The notes beneath the pieces are model-generated. The model saw only the letters and a list, made by a program, of their open reading frames with translations, had not been told where the DNA came from and made no database searches. Position numbers and translations under genes: made by a program. A DNA stretch of 64,000 nt from the NCBI RefSeq assembly GCF_004362715.1, contig NZ_SNYC01000008.1, positions 97,044-161,043 of the forward strand, in the 5' to 3' direction. Each line of letters begins with the position of its first letter. The stretch's first letter is position 1. This document shows positions 46,792 to 55,979 of the stretch, one piece after another. Origin of the DNA: Pedobacter metabolipauper (GTDB taxonomy: Bacteria; Bacteroidota; Bacteroidia; Sphingobacteriales; Sphingobacteriaceae).

Positions 46792-47792
46792 TGGATAGTA
46801 AATCTTTCTTTTGTGTAGATGCACATACTTGTGGAAATCCGGTACGTCTGGTAGCAGGAGGAGGTCCCATCCTTAAAGGGGAAAATATGAGTGAGAAACG
46901 TCAGCATTTTCTTCGGGAGTATGACTGGATCCGAACTGGTTTGATGTTTGAACCGAGGGGGCATGATATGATGTCGGGCAGCATTCTGTATCCGCCGCAT
47001 GACCCTGAGAATGACATTGCCGTTTTGTTCATTGAAACCAGCGGATGCCTGCCGATGTGCGGGCATGGTACGATTGGCACCATTACGATAGCCATCGAAG
47101 AAGGTCTCATTCAGCCTAAAATACCCGGAGTAATCCGTATGGAAGCTCCTGCCGGGCTTGTACTGATCGATTACCAGGAAAAGGATAACCGGGTAACGTC
47201 CGTAAAACTGCGTAATGTGCCGGCTTATCTGGCCGCAGAAAATCTGCAGGTGGAGTGTCCGGATCTGGGCATGCTTACTTTTGATGTGGCTTATGGGGGT
47301 AATTTTTATGCGATTGTTGATCCGCAGGAAAACTTTAAAGGCATACAGGACTTTACGGCTTCGCAGCTGATCAGCTGGAGCCAGGTGATCCGTAAACGGA
47401 TCAATGCGCAATATAACTTTGTGCATCCCCAGGATGCGACCATTAATGGCTGCAGTCACATTCTATGGGCGGGAGATACGATTGATCCTTCGTCTACAGC
47501 AAGAAATGCAGTTTTTTATGGGGATAAGGCCATCGACCGTTCTCCTTGCGGTACAGGTACCTCTGCCCGTATGGCACAGTGGTATGCTAAGGGGAAACTT
47601 AAAAAGGGCGACCTGTTTATTCATGAAAGCATTATAGGCAGCAAATTTACCGGCAAAGTGGAGGATGTGGTAAAGATGGACAAGTACGATGCCATCATTC
47701 CAAGTATAGAAGGATGGGCAAAGGTATACGGTTACAATACCATCAAAATAGACAACAATGATCCGTATGCGTACGGTTTTCAGGTGATTTAA
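46791..47792 (+). CDS. 4-Hydroxyproline 2-epimerase (proline racemase family)
   Basis: 333 residues, diaminopimelate epimerase-like fold. Both catalytic cysteines are present: Cys90 in PMCGHGT and Cys253 in SPCGTGTSARMA. A cysteine at the first position separates it from trans-3-hydroxyproline dehydratases, which have Thr or Ser there. It converts trans-4-hydroxy-L-proline to cis-4-hydroxy-D-proline. TAATG overlap with the dehydrogenase gene and a 13-bp gap to the oxidase gene. Proline racemase activity is a less likely alternative in this context. Confidence 0.9.
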   Translation: MDSKSFFCVDAHTCGNPVRLVAGGGPILKGENMSEKRQHFLREYDWIRTGLMFEPRGHDMMSGSILYPPHDPENDIAVLFIETSGCLPMCGHGTIGTITIAIEEGLIQPKIPGVIRMEAPAGLVLIDYQEKDNRVTSVKLRNVPAYLAAENLQVECPDLGMLTFDVAYGGNFYAIVDPQENFKGIQDFTASQLISWSQVIRKRINAQYNFVHPQDATINGCSHILWAGDTIDPSSTARNAVFYGDKAIDRSPCGTGTSARMAQWYAKGKLKKGDLFIHESIIGSKFTGKVEDVVKMDKYDAIIPSIEGWAKVYGYNTIKIDNNDPYAYGFQVI

Positions 47793-47805
47793 AACATTAA
47801 ATAAT

Positions 47806-49047
47806 ATGGCTGAGATACTAATTATTGGGGCTGGGATAATCGGGCTGAGTTCTGCTTATTATCTCAGCAAACAGGGACATCAGATTACAGTGATCGATAA
47901 AGGTGATATCTCTGACAACTGTTCTTTTGGCAATGCGGGTATGATCGTACCGAGTCACTTTGTGCCATTGGCTGCCCCAGGTATGATCAGACAGGGCATC
48001 CGGTGGATGTTTGACAGCAAAAGCCCGTTCTATGTAAAGCCGGCTTTAGGCGGTGGCCTTCCGGCATGGGGGATCAGGTTCCTGAAGAAATCAACCCAAA
48101 GGCATGTTGCGGAGTCGGCTGTTCCCTTAAGGGACCTTTCGCTGCTGAGCAGGAAGTTGTTTGAAGATCTGGCTAAGGAGCCTGGTTTTGATTTTGGGCT
48201 CACTAAAAATGGCATCCTCGCTTTTTATAAGACCGACAAGGCTGCGGAAGAAGAAGCCCATCTGGCTAAAAGGGCTGTTGAACTGGGACTGGATATGGCG
48301 GTATTGAGCGTTGCTGAATGTAAGGCCTTACAGCCTATGCTGAAGCTTGATGTATTGGGTGCGGTACATTACCGCTGCGATGCGCATTTATATCCGGTAA
48401 AACTGATGCAGACGCTGCTTCAATACCTCGAAAAACAAGGGGTAAAGATTGTGCGGGACCATGAAGTTACCCGGATTGATACTGCGGGTTATCAGATTAG
48501 TGCGGTACATACTGGTGAATTGGTATGGAAAGCTGATCAATATGTTCTTGCTGCCGGTTCATGGTCGCCGGCAGTAGCCAGGATGATGGGACTGAATGTT
48601 TTGCTGATGCCTGGCAAAGGGTACTCCTTCATGGAAGATGAGCCCGCCCGGCGTATGACCATCCCGGCGTTACTGTGTGAAGCACGTGTGGCCATTACCC
48701 CAATGAATGGTCAGATCCGTTATGGCGGAACGATGGAGATCGCAAAGATCAACAGTAAAGTGAATATGAACCGGGTTAAAGGGATCGTAGAATCGGTACC
48801 TGAATATTTCCCTGATCTAAAGCCTGAGCTGCCAGTATTGAAAGATGTTTGGTATGGTTTCAGGCCGTCATCGCCTGATGGTTTACCTTATATTGGACGA
48901 AGCGCTAAACTGCATAACCTGGTGGTGGCCGCAGGTCATGGTATGATGGGACTGAGCCTTGGTCCTGCAACCGGTTTATTGGTGAGTCAGATCATGACAG
49001 GCCAAAAAACGGAGATTGACATTCAGGCTTTTTTGCCGTCGAGGTAA
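47806..49047 (+). CDS. FAD-dependent D-amino-acid (cis-4-hydroxy-D-proline) dehydrogenase, DadA-like
   Basis: 413 residues of the DAO superfamily: FAD dinucleotide motif at the N-terminus (LIIGAGIIGLSSAYYLSKQG), DNCSFGNAGMIVPSHF as in DadA, and the C-terminal FAD-binding block RPSSPDGLPYIG with GHGMMGLSLGPATG. It should oxidise cis-4-hydroxy-D-proline to pyrroline-4-hydroxy-2-carboxylate, the substrate of the 44312 enzyme. A single-subunit DadA-like protein replaces the multi-subunit oxidases of some Proteobacteria. Last enzyme gene of the operon. Confidence 0.88.
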   Translation: MAEILIIGAGIIGLSSAYYLSKQGHQITVIDKGDISDNCSFGNAGMIVPSHFVPLAAPGMIRQGIRWMFDSKSPFYVKPALGGGLPAWGIRFLKKSTQRHVAESAVPLRDLSLLSRKLFEDLAKEPGFDFGLTKNGILAFYKTDKAAEEEAHLAKRAVELGLDMAVLSVAECKALQPMLKLDVLGAVHYRCDAHLYPVKLMQTLLQYLEKQGVKIVRDHEVTRIDTAGYQISAVHTGELVWKADQYVLAAGSWSPAVARMMGLNVLLMPGKGYSFMEDEPARRMTIPALLCEARVAITPMNGQIRYGGTMEIAKINSKVNMNRVKGIVESVPEYFPDLKPELPVLKDVWYGFRPSSPDGLPYIGRSAKLHNLVVAAGHGMMGLSLGPATGLLVSQIMTGQKTEIDIQAFLPSR

Positions 49048-49257
49048 TTTATATTGATGTTAAAGGGCTGATCGGCCCAGGTATTGATAATTATTCTTGT
49101 TTTTGGTGTTGTAGCTTGTTGTGTTTTTGTGATTTCCCGGATGTGCCTCCTGAAATTGGCTGATTATAGCCAGATTTTAGCCGATGTGTCTGTGTTTATT
49201 GATTTTTCTGTTAATATTCGTATATTCAGATATCAAACCGAACCAAACCTAAATATT

Positions 49258-50157
49258 ATGAAAGTATTGCCATTTACACTGCTAGTGCCGGATGATAAAA
49301 GTGTTATATCTGAGCAAGTTGAGAAGCCTCACTTTTATCCCCACCTTCACCGCCACGATGAATGTCAGATCACGTGGATCCAGGAAGGGGAGGGAACTTT
49401 AATTGCCGGGAACAATATGCATGCTTTTCAGCCGGGGGACATTTTTATGATCGGTGCCAACCTGCCGCATGTGTTTAAAAGCAATCCGGAATATTTTGTG
49501 TCTGATAGCGGTAAACTGATCAGGGCCTGTTCTTTGTATTTCAATCCGCAGGGTGTTATGGCTTCCTTATTTAATTTACCAGAGATGCGAAGTTCCAAAA
49601 CCTTTCTTCAAAACAATAAGCATGGATTTAAGATACCTACTGCGTATTCCAAGCAAATAGCCGATAAATTGCTGTCAGTGCATCAATCGGTGGGTACAGA
49701 TCTGCTGTTTAATTTTTTAGAGCTGTTTGATAATTTTATGGCTATTGAGGATGCTGAGCCGCTTTGTCCTGCCATCTATTCATCAGATATTTCTGACAAT
49801 GAGGGAATCAGGCTAAGCAATATTCTGAATTTTATTATGCAGAACTACAATACCCCGATCACCCTTGAAAATGTGTCTGATGTTGCATACATGACCCCTC
49901 AGGCATTTTGCCGGTACTTTAAAAAACATACCGGGCGCAAGTTCATCTCTTTTCTGAATGAAGTAAGGATCAATGAGGCTTGTAAAAACCTGATCTCAGG
50001 TAAAAAAGCGGACTGCATATCCGGGGTAGCTTATCATGCTGGTTTTAATAGCATCACTAATTTTAACAGGGTATTTAAAAGTGTGATCGGAAGTTCTCCT
50101 AAGGATTATATTTTTAATTATAAAAAGCTGAATAATATTTATCACGCAAGTGCCTGA
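49258..50157 (+). CDS. AraC family regulator, probably of hydroxyproline use
   Basis: 299 residues from the ATG at 49258; an in-frame start at 49084 would add 58 residues that do not resemble AraC proteins. N-terminal cupin (HLHRHDECQITWIQEGEGTL, FQPGDIFMIGANLPHVFKS) and C-terminal AraC helix-turn-helix pair (VSDVAYMTPQAFCRYFKKHT, AYHAGFNSITNFNRVFKS). It follows the catabolic genes after 210 bp on the same strand, the usual place for their regulator. Confidence 0.88.
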   Translation: MKVLPFTLLVPDDKSVISEQVEKPHFYPHLHRHDECQITWIQEGEGTLIAGNNMHAFQPGDIFMIGANLPHVFKSNPEYFVSDSGKLIRACSLYFNPQGVMASLFNLPEMRSSKTFLQNNKHGFKIPTAYSKQIADKLLSVHQSVGTDLLFNFLELFDNFMAIEDAEPLCPAIYSSDISDNEGIRLSNILNFIMQNYNTPITLENVSDVAYMTPQAFCRYFKKHTGRKFISFLNEVRINEACKNLISGKKADCISGVAYHAGFNSITNFNRVFKSVIGSSPKDYIFNYKKLNNIYHASA

Positions 50158-50327
50158 TCCATTTTTCACCACATCTATAGGTTCATCGAATACGATACAG
50201 GGATCTTATTCCCGATAGCATACTTATTTATTGATTCTTTATCACATTTAAACATCAATAGCTTGTTTAACTAAATAACTAGGTGGTTTACTTTTTATTG
50301 ACTAACTTTATAGTTCAATCGTTAATC

Positions 50328-51494
50328 ATGAAAAAGTATTTCTTAATTATTCTATTCATTTTATCTTCCGGACAGCTTTTGCTGGCTCAATCTGGTTACG
50401 TTATCAATTTGAGTCTCGATCATCTGGCTGGACATTCTGTTGAATTGTCTTATACCGTAGGTGATCAAAAAGTAATTGACAGTGCCCGGGCAAATCAGTC
50501 AGGCATGATCACTTTTAAAGGCAAATTAACAGAACCTGTTGTCGCCTTTTTAAGGGTTAAAAATCCTAATCTTAGCTTTGCTGCTGCTCCAGGTTATAAA
50601 AGGATCATCACCTCACCTCCTGTAGAGATTATTTTAAATAATGCCCGCATTGACATTAAAGGGGATGCAGACAGCATTGTCTTAGCAGATGTAACCGGTG
50701 GATTAAATGGTGAATGGGGGGATCTGAGACTAAAATTCAGCAGGTTTGCACAAGAACAGTTATCGGCATCGCGTTATACAGCTACTGCTTATCTTAGTAC
50801 TAAGGCAACAGAGGTACTGCTGCATCCCGGCAACGTAGCCATCCGGAATTACGGTCTTAGCGATTCTCTAAAGAATGACTATATCAAAGCACATCCTTCG
50901 AATTTTTTAAGTGTATATTTTCTAAAGGATATCGTGAGTAAATTTGACGATGCGGGTTTGAATAAGGCATATTCAGGGTTAAAAAATAATTATAAGCGCA
51001 CTCAATATGGGAAATTTATCGAGGAACGCATCAGGATCAATGCGCTAAACCGGTTGAATAAACCGGCTACCGACTTTATAAAGTCAGATACCCTTGGTCG
51101 CCCGGTTTCATTAAGTAAGCTTAAAGGAAAGTATGTTCTACTTGATTTTTGGGGTTCATGGTGCGGGCCTTGTGTTAAAAGCTTCCCCAATTTAATCGCA
51201 CAATATAACAGGTACCACCATAAAGGTTTTGAGATCATCGGCATCGCTTCTGAGGCGACCTATGATTTAAACAAAGCAAAGCAATCCTGGAAAGCCGGCA
51301 TCAGGGACAATAAATTACCCTGGCTCCAGGTTTTAGATAATGAAAACACAGCGCAGGTTGATCTTGCAAAGCTGTATGCTGTTTCCGGGTATCCTACACA
51401 GATCTTAATTAACCGCGAAGGAAAGGTGATCGCCAGGTATGTAGGAGAGCGCACGGAATTAAACACTATTCTGGAAAAGCTTTTTAAAGAATAA
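50328..51494 (+). CDS. TlpA-family thioredoxin with DUF4369-like N-terminus
   Basis: 388 residues from the ATG at 50328, directly before a signal peptide (LFILSSGQLLLAQ); an upstream in-frame start at 50283 is less likely. Residues 20-120 form a DUF4369-like beta domain, then a helical linker, then a thioredoxin domain with FWGSWCGPC and cis-proline block SGYPTQILI. Periplasmic thiol-disulfide exchange protein of the ResA/TlpA kind. Single-gene unit. Confidence 0.9.
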   Translation: MKKYFLIILFILSSGQLLLAQSGYVINLSLDHLAGHSVELSYTVGDQKVIDSARANQSGMITFKGKLTEPVVAFLRVKNPNLSFAAAPGYKRIITSPPVEIILNNARIDIKGDADSIVLADVTGGLNGEWGDLRLKFSRFAQEQLSASRYTATAYLSTKATEVLLHPGNVAIRNYGLSDSLKNDYIKAHPSNFLSVYFLKDIVSKFDDAGLNKAYSGLKNNYKRTQYGKFIEERIRINALNRLNKPATDFIKSDTLGRPVSLSKLKGKYVLLDFWGSWCGPCVKSFPNLIAQYNRYHHKGFEIIGIASEATYDLNKAKQSWKAGIRDNKLPWLQVLDNENTAQVDLAKLYAVSGYPTQILINREGKVIARYVGERTELNTILEKLFKE

Positions 51495-51690
51495 GACTGG
51501 TATCTGGTTAATTCGTAGCGGATTGCTTATTGTTAAGCTGCCAATTAACGTAAGTATAGGTATGGAAAATACGTGTTTTATCAGGTAAAATACTTGTTTT
51601 GATCCCAATAGCATGCTATTTAACGGTTATGGGTTTTTTAAGGCATATCATTTGATTAAATTGCTTTAAAAAATAAATTTAGGTGTAATG

Positions 51691-51714
51691 AGAAGCCCCC
51701 GGATAGGGGCTTCT
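51691..51714 (+). terminator. GC-rich hairpin terminator
   Basis: 9-bp perfect stem AGAAGCCCC / GGGGCTTCT with loop CGGATA, followed by TCATTT. It lies between the TlpA-type gene and DUF4271. The T-tract is short. Confidence 0.6.
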
Positions 51715-51777
51715 TCATTTCAACTATATTTTAACCGGCATGCGGATTCCTGCACAGATTTAATTAATTTTGGTGCA

Positions 51778-52755
51778 ATGAATCTGAGCAGGATAATTTC
51801 AGTGGCCATTCTATTGATTACCATTAACTTTAGCACAATTAAGGCTCAGGGAACCCGTGTTTCTGCGGATACGCTTTCAAGGACTGATTATTATAAGCTT
51901 AAAGCATCCAGAGACGCTGCATTTACTGCCAGACAGAAGCAGGTTACAGATTCTATCATGACGCATACCTGGCTATTGCCAGACTCGCTGCTGAATTCGC
52001 ATATGATCATGGACAGTATTCTTAAATCCGTTTATGGTCGATCTAATCTGGTTCTGCGTTATAAAGATTTTAGTGCAGTTAAGATTGGAAAATTCAGGAG
52101 CGGCAGGCCAACTCCAAAAGGGGAATTATGGATTCCGTCCGTTGTTGCCGGGTTGCTGGTGTTATTTGCCATTCTAAAAGTATCATTCGGGAAGCAGTTA
52201 CAAACCATTGTGTATTCTTTTTTCAGCAACCGTGTCTTAAACAATCTGAATAAAGAGGATAATCTGTTTACATCCTGGCCTTTTTTACTGTTGTTTATTC
52301 AATTTGGATTTACTGTTGGGATGTTCTTTTACCTCGTATCTCAATTCTATCACATTACCTTTGCAGGAAGCGGCTTTAAATTTTATCTGAGCATATCCGG
52401 CCTGATCGTTACGCTTTACATTTTTAAGATCATCATTTTAAGGTTGCTGGGGTATCTTTTTAACGTTCAAAAACCAGTTAACGAATATGTTACTATATTA
52501 TATTTAAGTTATTTTAACCTCTCTTTGGTGTTTATTCCATTGGTGATTGCGTTTGCATTATCACCCTTAAAATACGGCCCATATTATATTGCGATCTCTT
52601 TTATCCTTTTAGGTATCATTTTTGTATTCCAATTCATCCGGGCGGGAGTAAATATTTTGTCAAATTATCGATTTTCAAAAGTCTATTTGTTTTTGTACTT
52701 TTGTGCCCTCGAAATTTGCCCTATTTTGATTTTAATTAAGGCAATAGGAATGTAA
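51778..52755 (+). CDS. DUF4271 membrane protein
   Basis: 325 residues from the ATG at 51778; the frame is open from 51688 but that stretch contains the terminator hairpin. Signal-like N-terminus, a 100-residue extracytoplasmic region and about six membrane helices from residue 115 on. DUF4271 proteins are found in Bacteroidota directly before hemD, as here (16-bp gap). Their function is not known. Confidence 0.85.
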   Translation: MNLSRIISVAILLITINFSTIKAQGTRVSADTLSRTDYYKLKASRDAAFTARQKQVTDSIMTHTWLLPDSLLNSHMIMDSILKSVYGRSNLVLRYKDFSAVKIGKFRSGRPTPKGELWIPSVVAGLLVLFAILKVSFGKQLQTIVYSFFSNRVLNNLNKEDNLFTSWPFLLLFIQFGFTVGMFFYLVSQFYHITFAGSGFKFYLSISGLIVTLYIFKIIILRLLGYLFNVQKPVNEYVTILYLSYFNLSLVFIPLVIAFALSPLKYGPYYIAISFILLGIIFVFQFIRAGVNILSNYRFSKVYLFLYFCALEICPILILIKAIGM

Positions 52756-52771
52756 CGCTGTAATTTGTAAA

Positions 52772-53542
52772 ATGCAAGAAATGCTAGAAGAAAGGTTGCG
52801 TAAGGTAAAAAGTATATTGATCACATTACCAAAACCAGAAACAGAGAAATCTCCATATTTTGACTTGGCAAAGAAGTATAATTTAAAAATTGACTTCCGG
52901 TCATTCATTCATGTTGAGGGGGTTCCTGCGAGAGATTTTAGGAAGGGTAAAATTACGTTAAGTGAATATACTGCTGTAGTTTTTACCAGTCGTAATGCGG
53001 TTGATCATTTTTTCAGGATTTGTGAAGAGATGAGGTATGAAGTTCCGGCAGATCTGAAATATTTTTGTATTTCAGAATCTACAGCGCTATATCTTCAGAA
53101 GTATATACAATACAGGAAGCGTAAGATCTTTTTTGGTAAACAAACTGCTGCTGATCTGGCAGAAGTACTTAAAAAACATGCGAATGAAAAATTCCTTTAC
53201 CCATGTTCAGATGTGGCTACAGAGGACACGATGAATTTCCTGCAAAAGAACGGGTATGATTTTACGCCTGCTGTATTATTTAAAACGGTAGTTTCAGATC
53301 TTTCAGATCTGGCTGAAGTTTTCTATGATGTGATCGGCTTCTTTAGCCCGTCAAGCATTCAGTCCCTGTTCACTAATTTTCCAGACTTTAAACAAAACAA
53401 TACAAGAATTGCAGCTTTTGGACTTAACACCCATAAGGCAGTGAAAGATGCGGGTTTAATTGTCGATATTGCTGCCCCTAGTCCTGAAGCTCCTTCGATG
53501 ATTATGGCTATAGAAAACTACATTAAAAAATCGAACAAATAG
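52772..53542 (+). CDS. hemD: Uroporphyrinogen-III synthase
   Basis: 256 residues of the HemD fold: two alternating alpha/beta domains with VVFTSRNAVDHFF in the first, and FLYPCSDVATEDTMNFL, IGFFSPSSIQSLF and IAAFGLNTHKAVKDAG in the second. It cyclises hydroxymethylbilane to uroporphyrinogen III in haem synthesis. Cytoplasmic. An ATG three codons on is an alternative start. It shares an operon with DUF4271. Confidence 0.9.
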   Translation: MQEMLEERLRKVKSILITLPKPETEKSPYFDLAKKYNLKIDFRSFIHVEGVPARDFRKGKITLSEYTAVVFTSRNAVDHFFRICEEMRYEVPADLKYFCISESTALYLQKYIQYRKRKIFFGKQTAADLAEVLKKHANEKFLYPCSDVATEDTMNFLQKNGYDFTPAVLFKTVVSDLSDLAEVFYDVIGFFSPSSIQSLFTNFPDFKQNNTRIAAFGLNTHKAVKDAGLIVDIAAPSPEAPSMIMAIENYIKKSNK

Positions 53543-53610
53543 TTGTTGTTTTGTGAGGGTTAAGTTCGTATCTTGTTAAGATATTGTGAATAAATGTATT
53601 TTTTTCATTC

Positions 53611-53630
53611 ATTTCTGTTCATTTCTGTTC
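53611..53630. repeat. Short direct repeat upstream of gldK
   Basis: Two head-to-tail copies of ATTTCTGTTC, followed by a partial third (ATTTATTCTG), about 80 bp before the gldK start. No known function. Confidence 0.5.
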
Positions 53631-53710
53631 ATTTATTCTGTTTTTTTAACTATTAATTGCTTTTGTCAATACTTTTTGATAAAATTGTTACTAAATTGCT
53701 CGACGAAACT

Positions 53711-55078
53711 ATGAGGAACTTATACATATTTGGTTTTTTTATTGCTGCATTAATCTTTTCGAGTTGCAAAGGTGGTGGCCAGGGTGAACTTGTTGGTGTT
53801 TACAACAAAAAGTTCAGAAACAATAAAATCCCTTTGGGAATGGTATATATACCACCCGGCAGAACACTAATCGGTGTATCTGATGAAGACATTAGCAATT
53901 CACAAGGAGCACCAAGCAGAATGACTTCATTCAGTGCTTTTTTTATGGACCAGACCGAAATTACAAATGCAGAATACCGGCAGTTTGTAAATTGGGTTAG
54001 GGATTCCATAGCCGTGACTTCTTTAGGCCCAACCACTGCGGCTAATTTTTACAAGCCTGCTCCTGCAGGTGGTGCAGCCGGAACACCTGTTGGCGGTACC
54101 CGGAACATTGACTGGAGGAAAGTTGGTAACGGATCTTTATTGTGGAGTAAAAAGAACGGTGGCTTTGGTGCCAAGCTTAACGACATGTACTATAGTGGTG
54201 CTGATGCGATTCCGGGAAGAAATGAGATTGATATCCGTAAACTTAAATACGCATACAGTTATGTAAATTCTGATCTGGCTGCTGAATACAGACAAGATCC
54301 TACAAAAAGAAGACAGGATTACATCATGACCTATACCGATCTTCCTGATCCGAATAATCCAAATCACCATCCTTCTGTAGCGGTTTATCCTGATACGCTG
54401 GTTTGGAAAATCGATTATTCCTACTCTCAGAACGATCCAATGGTAAAAACTTATTTTAACCATCCATCCTATGATGACTATCCTGTTGTTGGCGTTTCCT
54501 GGGAACAGGCGTCGGCTTTTTGCGTTTGGCGTACCCGTTTTTATGAATCTGTTGCCGTTGCGAGAAAACAGCCTTTAAACTCGAGGCCTGAATACATGCT
54601 GCCAAGTGATGCTCAATTTGAATATGCGGCACGTGGCGGAAATGTAAAAACGAAATATCCATGGGGCGGACCATATGTAAGGAATACCAAAGGATGTATG
54701 CAGGCAAACTTTAAAGTTGGCCGTGGTAATTACTCGGATGACGGTGGTTTGTATACGGTAAACGTAAAATCATACTTCCCAAATGATTTTGGTTTGTACA
54801 ACATGGCTGGTAACGTTTCTGAATGGACCATTACTGCTTACAATCAATCGGCAGCTCCAATGTTGCTTGACTTTAATCCTAACTTTACTTATGTGGCCAA
54901 GACCACAGATAATAAATACCTGAAACGTAAAGTGGTAAGGGGCGGATCCTGGAAAGACATTGGCTTTTTCCTTCAGAACTCTGTGGGTACTTATGAGTAC
55001 CAGGACCAGTCAAGATCTTATATTGGATTCAGATGTGTGAGTTCATACCCTGGAACGGATATTACCTATAGAAACTAA
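53711..55078 (+). CDS. gldK: T9SS ring lipoprotein GldK
   Basis: 455 residues from the ATG at 53711, chosen because a lipobox follows (IAALIFSSCKGGG, Cys19); the in-frame start at 53657 is upstream of it. The rest is a formylglycine-generating-enzyme-like sulfatase-modifying fold (GMVYIPPGRTLIG, MDQTEITNAEYRQF, VSWEQASAFCVWRT, NMAGNVSEWT, RGGSWKD, IGFRCV), as in all GldK/PorK proteins. It forms the periplasmic ring of the secretion channel with GldN. First gene of gldKLMN. Confidence 0.96.
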   Translation: MRNLYIFGFFIAALIFSSCKGGGQGELVGVYNKKFRNNKIPLGMVYIPPGRTLIGVSDEDISNSQGAPSRMTSFSAFFMDQTEITNAEYRQFVNWVRDSIAVTSLGPTTAANFYKPAPAGGAAGTPVGGTRNIDWRKVGNGSLLWSKKNGGFGAKLNDMYYSGADAIPGRNEIDIRKLKYAYSYVNSDLAAEYRQDPTKRRQDYIMTYTDLPDPNNPNHHPSVAVYPDTLVWKIDYSYSQNDPMVKTYFNHPSYDDYPVVGVSWEQASAFCVWRTRFYESVAVARKQPLNSRPEYMLPSDAQFEYAARGGNVKTKYPWGGPYVRNTKGCMQANFKVGRGNYSDDGGLYTVNVKSYFPNDFGLYNMAGNVSEWTITAYNQSAAPMLLDFNPNFTYVAKTTDNKYLKRKVVRGGSWKDIGFFLQNSVGTYEYQDQSRSYIGFRCVSSYPGTDITYRN

Positions 55079-55124
55079 TCATTTAAAATTCAAATCATAA
55101 TCCTTATCCTTATTTTTAACAAAA

Positions 55125-55937
55125 ATGGCAGCAAAAAAAAAGTTTGATTGGTTACACGTAGCAATATCATGGGGTGCTAGTATCGTAATCTTAGGTGCTT
55201 TATTTAAAATTTTACACATTGGTGGTGCCTTTGGTAACCTTGCAATTGGTATCGGTCTTGGTGTAGAGGCATTTCTCTTTTTCCTAACCGGTTTCAGACA
55301 ACCAGAACAGGAACTTCCCTGGGAGAATGTTTATCCAGAATTGAGTCCGGATTATACTGGTGGACCAAGTAAAACACCCAGCAGACCGGTTATTGAGAGT
55401 ACCAGTGGTTTTTCATCTACCGCTGCTTTAGATAAAATGCTTGTTGATGCTAAGATCGGTCCTGAATTGATTGAAAGCCTTGGAACAGGTTTACGCACCT
55501 TTGGTGATAAGGTGGCAACGATCTCCACAGTTGCTGATGCTTCAGTTGCGACAAATGAATTTACAGGTAAAGTAAAAAGTGCTTCTGCGAGTTTCGATAA
55601 TTTAAACGGTGCTTTTGCAAAAGCAACTGCTCAGCTTGTAGAAATGGGTAACAGCAATACTGCGACCACTTCTTACCATGATCAGGTAACTTCGCTGGCT
55701 AAAAACCTATCTGCATTAAATGCAGTGTATGAATTGGAATTACAAGACTCCAGTGCTCACCTGAAGTCAATGAATAAATTCTACCAAAACCTTGCCTTAA
55801 CGATGAACAACTTTAATGAGTCTATGGAAGATTCTAAGCAGTTCAAAGATGAGGTCGGCAAACTTGCTAAAAATCTATCTTCATTGAATGCTATTTATGG
55901 CAATATGTTGTCGGCAATGAACCAGCCACGTGTATAA
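55125..55937 (+). CDS. gldL: T9SS motor protein GldL
   Basis: 270 residues: two N-terminal membrane helices (about 10-28 and 36-54) with the conserved membrane glutamate at 48 (GLGVEAFLFFLTGF), then a cytoplasmic coiled-coil-rich region. GldL forms with GldM the proton-driven rotary motor that powers type IX secretion and gliding. 46 bp after gldK, 42 bp before gldM. Confidence 0.95.
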   Translation: MAAKKKFDWLHVAISWGASIVILGALFKILHIGGAFGNLAIGIGLGVEAFLFFLTGFRQPEQELPWENVYPELSPDYTGGPSKTPSRPVIESTSGFSSTAALDKMLVDAKIGPELIESLGTGLRTFGDKVATISTVADASVATNEFTGKVKSASASFDNLNGAFAKATAQLVEMGNSNTATTSYHDQVTSLAKNLSALNAVYELELQDSSAHLKSMNKFYQNLALTMNNFNESMEDSKQFKDEVGKLAKNLSSLNAIYGNMLSAMNQPRV

Positions 55938-55979
55938 TTGGGTTTTATTATTCATTAACTTAAACAGATCCAATTTATA

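Noticed and set aside
46791..47792. trans-3-hydroxyproline dehydratase
   Set aside because: That subgroup has Thr or Ser in place of the first catalytic cysteine; here both cysteines are present.
49084..49257. Hydrophobic N-terminal extension of the AraC-type regulator
   Set aside because: It reads as upstream non-coding sequence; the ATG at 49258 gives a normal-length AraC protein.
51688..51777. N-terminal extension of DUF4271
   Set aside because: The stretch contains a GC-rich terminator hairpin, and a signal-like N-terminus starts at 51778.
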